Shown here piece by piece: positions 1-9,011 of a DNA stretch of 64,000 nucleotides (position 1 is the stretch's first letter; each line of letters begins with the position of its first letter). The translations under genes and the position numbers were made by a program. Below the pieces are notes generated by a model. The model saw only the letters and a program-made list of their open reading frames with translations. It made no database searches and was not told the DNA's origin. The stretch is taken from NCBI RefSeq assembly GCF_003114855.1, contig NZ_BFBB01000004.1, forward strand, positions 124,001 to 188,000. The letters run 5' to 3'. Origin of the DNA: Leptospira ryugenii (GTDB lineage: Bacteria; Spirochaetota; Leptospiria; Leptospirales; Leptospiraceae).

Positions 1-875
1 AATCTGTCGAAACAGAATCCAACTCAGTTTCATTTGATGACTTAAAGGAAGGCACTTATTATTGGAAGGTGATCGCGCATTCCGCATTCCCAGGCACACC
101 AGATAAAAGTGCCGGGCCCAATAAATTTACGATAAAAAAACAAGATGCCTATCCTTCACCTCACATCATCCGGCCCGCCAATGGTTCCGAAGTCACAAGC
201 GAAGAAATCAACAAAGGCCAAGCCATTGTGATTTGGGAAGGAAATACTGAATTGAGCAAATATCGCTTGGAGATATCCAAAGATACCAAGTTTGCAAGCA
301 ATGTCTTCAATAAGGAATCAGCATCAAATTTTATCACTCCGAATTGGAAGGATTTTGGACAGGGAACCTTCTTTGTAAGAGTACGAGGTTACTCTAGCGA
401 TGGAAAGGAAAGTGAAATATCCAGTCCTGTTCGTTTCAGTATCGTAGAGAAAAAAACTGAGGAAGAACCGAAGAAAGAAGAAACCAAAAAAGAAGAAAAA
501 ACCAAGTCAGTGCCATTGGAACTCATCTCTCCCTTGAATACGGTCGTGGAGATGAAAAATAAAAAATCATTGGACTTCTCTTGGAAAGGTTCCCCGGATG
601 CTGATCGATATGATCTTGTATTGTTCCAGGTAGCAGGCGCAAAACGATCTGCTATCTATCGAAATTCTGTGAAAGGGAATAGTGCCTCATTGAAAGATCT
701 TTCGATTTTAGATGAAGGCACCTTTTCTTGGGAATTGACAGAATATGCCGAAGGTGATGCTCGCCAAAGTAAAAAAGGAAACTTTATCATTTCTTTGGAT
801 CAGCTCAAAACACTCAAACCGGCAGATATTGAGTTCATCTCTCCAAAACGTCTATATAAAGAAGGGAAACACTAA
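1..875 (+). CDS. Fibronectin-type-III-like repeat protein, 5' end missing
   Basis: The reading frame is open from base 3, so the visible part is the C-terminal 290 or so residues of a gene that starts outside the window; the GTG at 69 lies inside a repeat and is not a likely start. At least three Fn3/Ig-like beta-sandwich repeats can be seen, each ending in a similar strand (EGTYYWKVIAH, QGTFFVRVRGY, EGTFSWELTEY). A Lys/Glu-rich linker lies between repeats two and three, around bases 450-505. Such repeats usually mediate binding or act as spacers in surface or periplasmic proteins. The stop overlaps the next start by one base (TAATG), so the two genes are probably cotranscribed. The N-terminal part, possibly a FecR or peptidoglycan-binding domain, is not visible. 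The function is unknown. Confidence 0.8.
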   Translation, partial: SVETESNSVSFDDLKEGTYYWKVIAHSAFPGTPDKSAGPNKFTIKKQDAYPSPHIIRPANGSEVTSEEINKGQAIVIWEGNTELSKYRLEISKDTKFASNVFNKESASNFITPNWKDFGQGTFFVRVRGYSSDGKESEISSPVRFSIVEKKTEEEPKKEETKKEEKTKSVPLELISPLNTVVEMKNKKSLDFSWKGSPDADRYDLVLFQVAGAKRSAIYRNSVKGNSASLKDLSILDEGTFSWELTEYAEGDARQSKKGNFIISLDQLKTLKPADIEFISPKRLYKEGKH

Positions 876-1879
876 TGAGAGCATTTCGTTTATTTTTCTG
901 TATTATGAGTTTAAGCTTACTAGCTATTGGGAGTGTGTTTGCCTCGGAACTCTACAAATTCGTTGCGTGGAAACCGATTGATGATGCTTCTGGATACCAA
1001 ATCCAAATCAAAGATAAATCAGGTAAGATCGTTATCGATAAAAAAATCGATCGAAATTACTTTTCAGTCCAAGATTTGATTGTTGGAGACTATACCGTAC
1101 GAACTGCACCCTTAAACATCTTTAAAAAACCTGTTGTGTGGTCTCCATGGAAGGAGATGGAGGTTTTGATATCAGAAATCCCTCGTGTTGACTATTATAA
1201 AGACAAACCAACAGTTAAGCTCACAGAACGAGAACCTGATCCAGTAACTGGCAAAAAAGTCTCTGATGTCGAAATAGATGGCCAAAACTTTTTAGATGTA
1301 ACTGAAGTTGAAATTTCCCAAAAAGATAAACGTTTACCTGTTCTCCAAAAGAAATATGTCAGCGATAAAAGGATTGATGTAAAGGTAGACACCACCAATG
1401 CACCATCGGGAGAATACGACCTTACTATTATCAATCCTTTCCAAAAACCTCAAGTTGTTTCCAAATTCCTAAAAATTGAAAAAAAAGACGAACAAACTGT
1501 AGAAGTACCAACCGGCAAACCTTTGCATACCTACTCTTTTTCTGAGCTCGTTGCTTATCTCAAAGCAAACGAAGCAAAGAACTGCCCGAATACGAGTGTC
1601 CCTGCACCCGCAATTTCAGAATGTTACAATACCTATGTTACTCTAAATTCAAAAAATAAAGATGCAAAAGATATCTTCGCATTTTACAAATTGGTGAGTG
1701 ATAATAGCCAGGACCGAATCAACGCATATCGCTACTTTGATTCAAAATGTAAGCCAGTATTTCGTGCGGCAAAAGAAAGAATGAATGAATGGTTGAACCA
1801 AAAGAGCGGAGTCCTAGACCCTGAAGAGATTGCAGTGCTTTCACTCTCGACAAAAAAAATCAATTCTTGTCAGGAATAA
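875..1879 (+). CDS. Secreted Fn3-like plus IPT/TIG-domain protein
   Basis: The protein has 334 residues. A signal peptide covers about residues 1-23 (MRAFRLFFCIMSLSLLAIG, then VFA-SE). An Fn3-like domain follows at about 24-100 (LYKFVAWKPIDDASGYQIQI), then an IPT/TIG-like domain at about 110-205 (VSDVEIDGQNF, later SGEYDLTIINPF). The C-terminal 110 residues are predicted helical with several Cys, which could form periplasmic disulphides. It overlaps the preceding Fn3 gene by one base and shares its fold type, so the two probably act together in the envelope. I do not recognise a named family for the full length. Confidence 0.8.
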   Translation: MRAFRLFFCIMSLSLLAIGSVFASELYKFVAWKPIDDASGYQIQIKDKSGKIVIDKKIDRNYFSVQDLIVGDYTVRTAPLNIFKKPVVWSPWKEMEVLISEIPRVDYYKDKPTVKLTEREPDPVTGKKVSDVEIDGQNFLDVTEVEISQKDKRLPVLQKKYVSDKRIDVKVDTTNAPSGEYDLTIINPFQKPQVVSKFLKIEKKDEQTVEVPTGKPLHTYSFSELVAYLKANEAKNCPNTSVPAPAISECYNTYVTLNSKNKDAKDIFAFYKLVSDNSQDRINAYRYFDSKCKPVFRAAKERMNEWLNQKSGVLDPEEIAVLSLSTKKINSCQE

Positions 1880-1928
1880 TTTGATCTTTTTTCCCAATGT
1901 GTTCCAATAGTGGGGGTTGGTTATCTGT

Positions 1929-2531
1929 ATGAATCGTACTCTTTCTATTGGTCTTTTACTTTGTTTTTTAATTTCTGTCCATTTGTGGTCAGAACAAACA
2001 CAGTCCCAACTGAGCGCCAATGTAAAAGAAGTCGTCCTTCGTTTGCAGGATTTGGCCCTCTATCCCAATCTTTCTAAAAAAAGACTTTATGGTGCGATCA
2101 ATAAAGGCGGTGCGATTCGTTTTGATTTGAGAGCGACCGAGTCAGATCCTCAATCACTCGGGATTGGAATTGCGACCGATGGTAGTCTTAAAGAATGGCA
2201 ACTAACAGTGATAAATGGATCTGGCGAAGAGGAAAGTCCTCAAATCCTCCGCAAAGAAAAAGTGGTAGGTGAGAACCAATGGGTGTTCGAGATATTAGCC
2301 CCACCTGAGGATGTAATCGTAGAGATTAAAAATTTAGATTCAGCGAATACCATAGCGGTAGTTGAAGTAGTATTTGGATTTTACTATGGATATAGCATAG
2401 ACAAAGAACCACTAAAAACCAACCAAAACAATCCAGCCCAAAAACAGAACCCGATCGATTCGGATAAACTATCTCCCATCGATACGCAGAATCGGGTCGA
2501 ATTTATCAAAGCTCCGATTACAAGAGATTAA
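1929..2531 (+). CDS. Secreted hypothetical protein
   Basis: I chose the ATG at 1929 because it has a G-rich Shine-Dalgarno-like stretch just upstream and begins a clean signal peptide (MNRTLSIGLLLCFLISVHLWS). An in-frame TTG four codons earlier sits inside that stretch. The mature part, about 180 residues, looks beta-rich and has no motif I recognise; the C-terminal 40 residues are Asn/Gln/Pro-rich and probably disordered. It lies 49 bp after the Fn3/IPT gene on the same strand, so it may be the last gene of that unit. It converges on the DUF1574 gene with only 6 bp between them. The function is unknown. Confidence 0.65.
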   Translation: MNRTLSIGLLLCFLISVHLWSEQTQSQLSANVKEVVLRLQDLALYPNLSKKRLYGAINKGGAIRFDLRATESDPQSLGIGIATDGSLKEWQLTVINGSGEEESPQILRKEKVVGENQWVFEILAPPEDVIVEIKNLDSANTIAVVEVVFGFYYGYSIDKEPLKTNQNNPAQKQNPIDSDKLSPIDTQNRVEFIKAPITRD

Positions 2532-2537
2532 AGATTA

Positions 2538-3632
2538 TTATTTTTGCCTTACTGGGCTACTCACAACTCTCTGGAAAATAAAGTTGGTATAATCCTTATA
2601 ACATGATGGAGACATGTGCCCTGCATCGCTAAACTCATTGCATTTGTAGGTTTTGTCATCATTCATATTCCAAAAGGGAACATTTATTTTGTTTTGGTAA
2701 GCCAAGATTCTAGGTAGCCAATAATCATAGATAGACATGTTTTGATTGTCTTCTACGCTCACTAATTCATTGCGAATATGATCCATATAAGGTAAGGACA
2801 ATCTCACCCAAATGGTGGCACAAGGAATAGACATTTCTTTGGTGATCTGAATGGACTGGTCCAAAAACTCTAAGGTACTGTTTGAAAAACGAAAAGGAAC
2901 GAGATAGGAATGAAAATCACCTCTAGCTGACTTTTTTAAAAGTTCCTCAGGCAACACAGCTTGGTGAGTTCCCGGTGTCATTGCGGAACCTTGGTTTTTT
3001 GTTAAGCGATCAAATAGATTATTGCGCAAATCCCGATAGGTATAAACATATTTTTCTTTGTTCATCGCCCGTTTGAGTATCACTTCTAACTTGGGACGAA
3101 ATTGATAACTTCGAAACATTCGCTTCGCAATCAATGTCGAGATTTCATCTGAACGAAAGAGCTTAAAATGCCTGAGGACAAAGAATACATCAAGGCCATT
3201 GGTTAAAGTTTCATCTACACTGAGAGTTGCAGATGAATTGTACAATTCAACGGAATGGTCAAATAAAATGAAATCGGGCTTAACTTTGTCTTTTTTAAAC
3301 TTTTCCATCCATTGGAGCGTATAATCTGATTTTCCACCTGGCACTGAAAAATTAAACAAAGTCCAACCAGGATATTGAGCTTCGATGTATTCTGTATCAA
3401 AAAGAAGCGCCCTTGAATTTCCAAAGTAAACAAGTACTTTCTTTCGATCAGGTCTCTGTAAATACTCCTTTAAGTTTCCATATAATTGATTTTTTTGGAT
3501 GTAATTGATATCAGAAAGTGATTTCGAAAAGTAAGTATGCACGTTTTCAAACAGAAGGAGTTTGTCCAAACAAAACGCAAGAGCGATGACTATGACAGGG
3601 GTAAGTAAGAACTTATTTTTGAGTAGATCCAT
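2538..3632 (-). CDS. DUF1574 / SGNH-hydrolase-like membrane-anchored protein
   Basis: The 364-residue protein has one N-terminal membrane segment (about residues 7-25, FLLTPVIVIALAFCLDKLLLF) and an extracytoplasmic domain with SGNH-like blocks. FGNSR at about 70 corresponds to the nucleophile block, NFSVPGG is a second block, and DAGHMSP near the C-terminus supplies the Asp/His pair. DUF1574 is a family seen mainly in Leptospira and belongs to the SGNH fold group. It starts 11 bp after the MBOAT gene. By analogy with AlgI-AlgJ/AlgX pairs, it may receive an acyl group from the MBOAT protein and place it on an envelope glycan. The pairing is seen in the sequence; the reaction is inferred. Confidence 0.78.
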   Translation of the reverse strand: MDLLKNKFLLTPVIVIALAFCLDKLLLFENVHTYFSKSLSDINYIQKNQLYGNLKEYLQRPDRKKVLVYFGNSRALLFDTEYIEAQYPGWTLFNFSVPGGKSDYTLQWMEKFKKDKVKPDFILFDHSVELYNSSATLSVDETLTNGLDVFFVLRHFKLFRSDEISTLIAKRMFRSYQFRPKLEVILKRAMNKEKYVYTYRDLRNNLFDRLTKNQGSAMTPGTHQAVLPEELLKKSARGDFHSYLVPFRFSNSTLEFLDQSIQITKEMSIPCATIWVRLSLPYMDHIRNELVSVEDNQNMSIYDYWLPRILAYQNKINVPFWNMNDDKTYKCNEFSDAGHMSPSCYKDYTNFIFQRVVSSPVRQK

Positions 3633-3643
3633 AGTTTTATTAT

Positions 3644-5122
3644 CTAAAATTTATAATAGATAAAATCTCCTCCATCTTGGGAAAGAGTAGCTAACATAAA
3701 AATCGTGATCACTCCAAGGATCGGAACAAGTATAGCATCATATTTGCGAAAGCGGGTCCAATAACCCGGAAAGTATTGAAATAAATGAAACACTACTAAG
3801 GCAAATCCCATATAAGTAACACGCTCTAAATTTTCGATGTGTGAAAAACGAAAGATTGGTTCTGAACTGAGAATTTGCGAAGCACCATATAGCCAAGAAT
3901 TATGCGATGAAAGCAATGTTTCTGAGAAAAAACTCTGAAAGTTTAAAAACAAACCAACAAATAAATCAACCATTGAGGATGCATTGTTCGAACGAAACAT
4001 CAATCCGCTAATTGAGAATAAGACAAAAACAAATAGAGCTTTGAGAACAATCAGTCCGAAGTTTTTGGTCGGTGTTAATTTCCAACCCATGGAGTCCTCC
4101 AAAAATCTTTCGGTCGCTAGAATCACACCCCAATAAAACCCCCAACAAATAAAGGTATAATCAGCCCCATGCCAAAAACCACCTAGGGTCATGATGACAA
4201 TTAAGTTAAAATAGGTGCGAATCTCTCCTAACCTTGAGCCACCTAATGGAAAATATATGTAATCTCTCAACCAAAATGAAAGGGTGATATGCCACCTTCT
4301 CCACAATTCTCTTCCTGATGTTGAGAAAAAAGGGCCGGTAAAATTTTCTGGGATCTCAAATCCTAAAAAAAGCGCAAGGGAACGTGCCATATCAGTGAGT
4401 CCTGAAAAATCACAATATACCTGGATTGAGTAGCAGATACCTGCCATAAATAGCGAAAAACTATCGTAAGTTGCCGGATTCAAAAAAATAGGACTGATGG
4501 TCGTTGACATGGGATCAGCAACGAGAACTTTTTTGATCAATCCCAACATTAAGAGATAAGATGCTCTGTACAATTTGTCACGATCAGGACTCAACTTTTC
4601 CAAGTTTGGCGAAAAATCACTGAACCTCATGATAGGCCCCGCGATGAGAACTGGAAAAAATGCTATAAAAAGGCAATAGTCAAGAATAGGCACCTTTGCC
4701 TGGTTAGGATTGCGATATGTATCAACAGCAAAGGCAATCACTTGGAAACTATAAAAACTAACAGCGAGAGGAAGTCCAATATGGATTAAGTCAGGTACTT
4801 TCTGAAAGAATGGATAACCAGTCAAGTCAGCTAAAACACGATTGAAGAAATAAAAATATTTAAAAACTCCCAAATTGATCAAATTTAACACTACAGCTAT
4901 CGTTACATTTTTTCGAGAAGGATTGTTCTTGATATTGAGATACAATCCATAGTTAACAATGATTACAGCTAAAAAGTGTAAGGTGAGGATGGGAGAGAAA
5001 ATATAATAAAACGCAATGCCCATCAAAAGTAGGAAGGATTTTCTCTGAGACTTTGGTATACTCCAGTAGAGAAGATACACAATCGTGAAAAATATAAAAA
5101 ATGGTATGGAGTTAAATAGCAT
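3644..5122 (-). CDS. MBOAT-family membrane O-acyltransferase (AlgI/DltB-like)
   Basis: The protein has 492 residues and about ten membrane segments. The MBOAT core is clear: ELWRRWHITLSFWLRDYIY at about 280, then GGFWHG about 40 residues further on, carrying the conserved active-site His. The length matches AlgI-type members (about 470-520). These enzymes move acyl groups, usually acetyl, across the cytoplasmic membrane onto polysaccharides, teichoic acids or lipids. The gene lies between an NYN-domain gene (3 bp upstream) and a DUF1574/SGNH gene (11 bp downstream), a layout typical of O-acylation pairs. The substrate in this organism is unknown; LPS O-antigen or another envelope glycan is plausible. 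Confidence 0.9.
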   Translation of the reverse strand: MLFNSIPFFIFFTIVYLLYWSIPKSQRKSFLLLMGIAFYYIFSPILTLHFLAVIIVNYGLYLNIKNNPSRKNVTIAVVLNLINLGVFKYFYFFNRVLADLTGYPFFQKVPDLIHIGLPLAVSFYSFQVIAFAVDTYRNPNQAKVPILDYCLFIAFFPVLIAGPIMRFSDFSPNLEKLSPDRDKLYRASYLLMLGLIKKVLVADPMSTTISPIFLNPATYDSFSLFMAGICYSIQVYCDFSGLTDMARSLALFLGFEIPENFTGPFFSTSGRELWRRWHITLSFWLRDYIYFPLGGSRLGEIRTYFNLIVIMTLGGFWHGADYTFICWGFYWGVILATERFLEDSMGWKLTPTKNFGLIVLKALFVFVLFSISGLMFRSNNASSMVDLFVGLFLNFQSFFSETLLSSHNSWLYGASQILSSEPIFRFSHIENLERVTYMGFALVVFHLFQYFPGYWTRFRKYDAILVPILGVITIFMLATLSQDGGDFIYYKF

Positions 5123-5125
5123 AGT

Positions 5126-5626
5126 TTACCGTAAAAACTGTTTCATCCAAAACTCTGTTTCGGTTTGTTCTTTCACACCTTCTTTGATTTGGTCAACTTC
5201 TGATTCCATTTGAAGGTCCCAGTGAGAGGTCCACTCCTTGTAAAACTCCTCTGAGGTTTTTCTTTTTGCACGGATGCGCCTAGCAAAATTAATGATTTCT
5301 TTATCGGAAGTTATGACGAGGCATTGTGATGGAATGGGACTTTGTGTCAAACAAGCCATGATCAGTTCATCTGCCTTTTTTTCTTGGCTATAGTGGACAG
5401 ACATTTCTGCATACTTCTCCGAATAACAATCCTCCCAGGGCGACTTCCTACCATCAAAAAAAATTAGCACCTCTACAGCTTTCTGTTCTTGGAAGTATTG
5501 CCATAGGTATTGTAAGAGTCCTAAGCGTGCTTCATGGATTTTATATTCCACCAAAAGGAAGGCCAAATCGGGGAATTTGTACATTAAATTCATCCCATCA
5601 ATCAAGATTCGGGTAGAATAGGACAC
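5126..5626 (-). CDS. NYN/YacP-like PIN-fold putative ribonuclease
   Basis: The 166-residue protein begins with ILIDGMNLMYK, the first acidic motif of NYN/PIN nucleases. VLIFFDGRKS follows at about 58, and CLVITSDKEIINFARR at about 105 supplies the third acidic site. This order matches YacP/Rae1-type NYN proteins, which cleave RNA; Rae1 does so at the ribosome. The start is GTG with an A/G-rich sequence (AGGGGAA) very close upstream. It leads the NYN-MBOAT-DUF1574 run and is divergent from the SDR gene. Its link to O-acylation is unclear and may only be shared transcription. Confidence 0.72.
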   Translation of the reverse strand: MSYSTRILIDGMNLMYKFPDLAFLLVEYKIHEARLGLLQYLWQYFQEQKAVEVLIFFDGRKSPWEDCYSEKYAEMSVHYSQEKKADELIMACLTQSPIPSQCLVITSDKEIINFARRIRAKRKTSEEFYKEWTSHWDLQMESEVDQIKEGVKEQTETEFWMKQFLR

Positions 5627-5681
5627 TTCCCCTATTGAATGAACTTGCCAGATTCCCTAAAACCAAAAAAAAGGAATCCAA

Positions 5682-6431
5682 ATGAAAAAAATAATTGTAG
5701 TTGGTGCATCCAGCGGTATCGGCAGAGCCATTGCTGAGGCAGAATTAAAGGCGGGCCATTTGGTGTTACTCTTAGCGCGCAGAGAGAATGAATTAAAAAA
5801 GATCACTGCCCCTTGGAATTCTCAAAAAGAAAAACGAGCCCTTTTTCTCAAAGCTGATGTTTCAAATCTGCAACTGGCAAAACGAGTCTTCCAAGATGCA
5901 CTCAAACAATTAGGTGGATTGGATGAAATCTTTTATGCTTCGGGAACGATGCCGGACGTAGGACCAGAAGAATACAATACAGAAAAAGATGAAAGTATGA
6001 TCCAGGTGAATCTTTTGGGTGCGATGGCGTATCTTAACCAAGCAGCGGAATACTTTGCAAAGCAGGGTAAGGGAACGATCGTTGGCATCTCTTCGATTGC
6101 AGGTGAAAGAGGACGCAAAGGAAACCCAGGATATTTTGTATCTAAGGCAGGATTAAACACATACTTAGAATCCTTGAGAAATCGATTGGCAGTGAAAAAT
6201 GTAACTGTAATCACAGTAAAACCTGGCTATGTAAATACAGAAATGGTAAAAGGACTTACTCTTCCAACAAAGGGACTCCTCAGAGCGATTTCGGCCGAAG
6301 AAGCCGCAGCCACCATTATCGAAAAGACAGATAAAAACAAAGAGGTATTCTATGTCCCGGGGATATGGTCTCTAGTTGCCTTTATCATCCGTAACATCCC
6401 AAGTTTTATTTTTAAGAAGTTAAACATTTAA
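5682..6431 (+). CDS. SDR-family oxidoreductase, DprE2-like
   Basis: This 249-residue Rossmann-fold short-chain dehydrogenase has the cofactor motif [11 protein letters not shown] at residues 7-17, the catalytic Ser in ISSIAGERG at about 137 and the YFVSK (YxxxK) pair at about 150. The C-terminus is hydrophobic and basic ([23 protein letters not shown]), as in DprE2, the NADH-dependent reductase of decaprenylphosphoryl-ribose 2'-epimerisation. It is followed one base later by a DprE1-like FAD oxidase. A strong AAGGA site precedes the ATG. The SDR assignment is firm; the DprE2 role rests on the partner gene and the C-terminal resemblance. Confidence 0.85.
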   Translation: MKKIIVVGASSGIGRAIAEAELKAGHLVLLLARRENELKKITAPWNSQKEKRALFLKADVSNLQLAKRVFQDALKQLGGLDEIFYASGTMPDVGPEEYNTEKDESMIQVNLLGAMAYLNQAAEYFAKQGKGTIVGISSIAGERGRKGNPGYFVSKAGLNTYLESLRNRLAVKNVTVITVKPGYVNTEMVKGLTLPTKGLLRAISAEEAAATIIEKTDKNKEVFYVPGIWSLVAFIIRNIPSFIFKKLNI

Positions 6432-6432
6432 A

Positions 6433-7875
6433 ATGGCAACAAAATCAAAGATACAAGAAATAAGCATACCAAAGAGTGAATCTGTCGAAGCCTGGGGAAT
6501 GAATTCATCTTCAATTAGCCCTGTGTTCCGACCCAAAACCCAAGAAGAAATCATCAACATCATCCAATGGGCTAACGTAAACAAAAAGTCCATCGCACTC
6601 AGAGGTGGTGGCTGTAGTTATGGGGATGCCTCGATCAACTCCCAAGGTATAGTCTTAGACCTAACAAACTTTAACCGAATAATTCATTTCGATTCTAAAA
6701 AAGGAATCATAGAAGTTGAATCTGGTGCTCGTATTAAAGATTTATGGGAAAATGGCATCGTGAATGGGTTTTGGCCTCCAGTGGTTTCAGGCACAATGAT
6801 GCCCACAATTGGTGGAGCACTTTCCATGAATATACATGGCAAAAATAATTTTAAAGTGGGGACTATCGGCGAACACGTCTTAGAATTTACTTTTGTGACA
6901 GCAAAAGGAGAGGTGCTAGTATGCTCTCCCAAAAAAAATTCTGAGCTCTTTTATTCAGCGATTTCAGGCTTCGGTATGTTGGGAGTCTTTCTTACTGTCA
7001 AAATACAGATGAAAAAGATATATTCAGGGAAGATGAAAATCACTCCTGTAGTAACAAAAAATTTCGAAGAAATGTTTGATTATTTTGAAAGAGAGTACAA
7101 ATCGTCCGATTATTTGGTAGGATGGATAGATGCTTTTGCTTCAGGAAAATCCCTCGGCAGAGGCCAAATTCATAAAGCAGTCAATTTAGAGTCTGGTGAA
7201 GATCCAGATTTTCCAGCAAATTGTGCACTAGAAAAACAGCATTTGCCTTCCAGGCTCTTTTATTTGATCCCAAAAAAGTGGATGTGGATATTGATGAGGC
7301 CTTTTAGCTTCAATCTCGGAATGAGATTGATTAACTTTGCAAAATACATAGCAAGTATTTTAGTGAATGGAAAGGAGTATTTCCAAGGACATGCGGAATA
7401 TGCATTCCTTTTGGATTATGTACCAAATTGGAAATTCATCTACAAGCCTGGGGCGATGATCCAGTACCAAGTGTTCATTCCAAAAGAAAATGCCTTAGAC
7501 GCTATGAAAGAGATTTTTCAACTTTGCCAATCAAGAGGCATAGTAAATTATTTGTCGGTCTTCAAAAAGCACAAACCGGATCCATTTCTACTGACACATT
7601 CTGTGGATGGATTTTCGCTTGCTATGGACTTTCCCGTAACCAAGCGAAACAAGGAAAACCTTTGGAAACTATGTTACGAAATGGATGAGATTGTCTTAAA
7701 GAACAAAGGCAAATTTTACTTTGCAAAAGACTCCACTCTCAGAAAGCAAATCATGGAATCTTACTTTCCGAAAGAGAATTTAAAAAAATTCAAACTACTC
7801 AAGAAAAAATATGACCCAAACAATATCCTGAGCACAGATCTATATAGAAGAGTCTTTCTAAACGAAACCAATTAA
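6433..7875 (+). CDS. FAD-dependent oxidoreductase, DprE1-like
   Basis: The 480-residue protein has an N-terminal PCMH-type FAD-binding domain ([18 protein letters not shown] at about 55-72; [20 protein letters not shown] at about 126-145) and a C-terminal substrate domain ending [10 protein letters not shown]. The HGKN block and the S-D-x-x-RR end match mycobacterial DprE1, which oxidises decaprenylphosphoryl-ribose to the 2-keto intermediate that DprE2 then reduces. It starts one base after the SDR gene. Decaprenyl-phosphate-arabinose is not an established component of leptospiral envelopes, so the substrate may be another polyprenyl-phosphate sugar. Other VAO-type sugar oxidases remain possible. 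Its last four bases overlap the convergent permease gene. Confidence 0.82.
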   Translation: MATKSKIQEISIPKSESVEAWGMNSSSISPVFRPKTQEEIINIIQWANVNKKSIALRGGGCSYGDASINSQGIVLDLTNFNRIIHFDSKKGIIEVESGARIKDLWENGIVNGFWPPVVSGTMMPTIGGALSMNIHGKNNFKVGTIGEHVLEFTFVTAKGEVLVCSPKKNSELFYSAISGFGMLGVFLTVKIQMKKIYSGKMKITPVVTKNFEEMFDYFEREYKSSDYLVGWIDAFASGKSLGRGQIHKAVNLESGEDPDFPANCALEKQHLPSRLFYLIPKKWMWILMRPFSFNLGMRLINFAKYIASILVNGKEYFQGHAEYAFLLDYVPNWKFIYKPGAMIQYQVFIPKENALDAMKEIFQLCQSRGIVNYLSVFKKHKPDPFLLTHSVDGFSLAMDFPVTKRNKENLWKLCYEMDEIVLKNKGKFYFAKDSTLRKQIMESYFPKENLKKFKLLKKKYDPNNILSTDLYRRVFLNETN

Positions 7876-9011
7876 ATATTCATCCGCTTATAGAAAAAAT
7901 AGGCGGCAGTGATGAAAAGTACGGGTGTGAACCAAATCCCAAACCAAATGGGCAGTCCGCCATTTTCTGCCAAGGTTTTCATAGTCGAATAGAGGATATA
8001 GTATAACAAAACAACTGCAATGGTAATACCCAATGAAGCAACTCCTGCGGATCGTTTGGTTATGGCGCCAGCCAATGCCCCCAAAGCAACGACCACGAAA
8101 GACATGAGCGGCATTGCAAATGTTGCATGTCTTTGGACAATCACATCTCGATAGGGGATACCTTTAATGATTCGTGATTCAATCTCTTCGGCCAATTCGA
8201 AAAAATTCATTTGTTCTGGATTTCGCGTAGGTTTGGAAAAGTATTGAATGTCTTCGGGGAAAGGATAGTCTTTTGATTCTATTTTTTTTCGAGAAATAAC
8301 CTCGATCTTATCATTAAATTTGATTTCTTCTACATCATATAGAGTCCAGTTATGTGGCTCAGGTGTAAACTTCGCTTTTTGGGAAGAGACGACAAAATTG
8401 GGCAAGCCATCCGCGTTGATTTCAATATAATTGAAACCACCTTTAATCATACTTTCTTTTTCATCTATCCAATACACATAATAAAATCCTTTTTTGCCTT
8501 TGATGTGTAGTTGGTAAACAAAATCCACAAGTTTATTGGCACCTTTGATCATGTAGCTGTATTCGATCTGCGCTTTTTTATTCGCTGGGATCACAACAAA
8601 CTGAGTAAAGAAGGACATAAAGATCCAAGCACAAAATCCAAAAAATAATATAGGTGTGATGATGCGAAGAAAGGATACCCCAGCAACCATGATAGCAACG
8701 AGTTCTTTGTTTACGCTATACTGTCCTACAACAAAACACACTGAAAACATCAAAGCAGGGGAAACAACCTGTACGATCATGCCAGGTACTGAAAAGAGAA
8801 TATACAGATAAACATGAGTTTGGTCAACTTTTGAGGATACCAAATATTTCATGTTATTTGTAAACTCATAGATCACTATCATAGATGTTAGTAAGATCAA
8901 TGTTCCTAGGAAATTTTTCAAAAAGTCGAAAAATAGATATCGATCTAAGATTCGAAAAGGGATAAATTCTCTTTTGATCCAAAGGATTGGTTTTAAAATT
9001 ATGGAATTCAC
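7872..9011 (-). CDS. LptF/LptG-family LPS export permease
   Basis: This 379-residue protein has three N-terminal membrane segments, a large soluble periplasmic beta domain (about residues 150-275) and three C-terminal membrane segments, the LptF/LptG (YjgP/YjgQ) layout. The first segment begins [20 protein letters not shown], typical of the family. LptF and LptG form the transmembrane part of the LptB2FG ABC transporter, which extracts LPS from the inner membrane and drives it across the periplasm. The start is a GTG that overlaps the phosphatase stop (GTGA). The sequence alone does not tell F from G. It is the last gene of the run that begins at 13665. Confidence 0.85.
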   Translation of the reverse strand: MNSIILKPILWIKREFIPFRILDRYLFFDFLKNFLGTLILLTSMIVIYEFTNNMKYLVSSKVDQTHVYLYILFSVPGMIVQVVSPALMFSVCFVVGQYSVNKELVAIMVAGVSFLRIITPILFFGFCAWIFMSFFTQFVVIPANKKAQIEYSYMIKGANKLVDFVYQLHIKGKKGFYYVYWIDEKESMIKGGFNYIEINADGLPNFVVSSQKAKFTPEPHNWTLYDVEEIKFNDKIEVISRKKIESKDYPFPEDIQYFSKPTRNPEQMNFFELAEEIESRIIKGIPYRDVIVQRHATFAMPLMSFVVVALGALAGAITKRSAGVASLGITIAVVLLYYILYSTMKTLAENGGLPIWFGIWFTPVLFITAAYFFYKRMNI

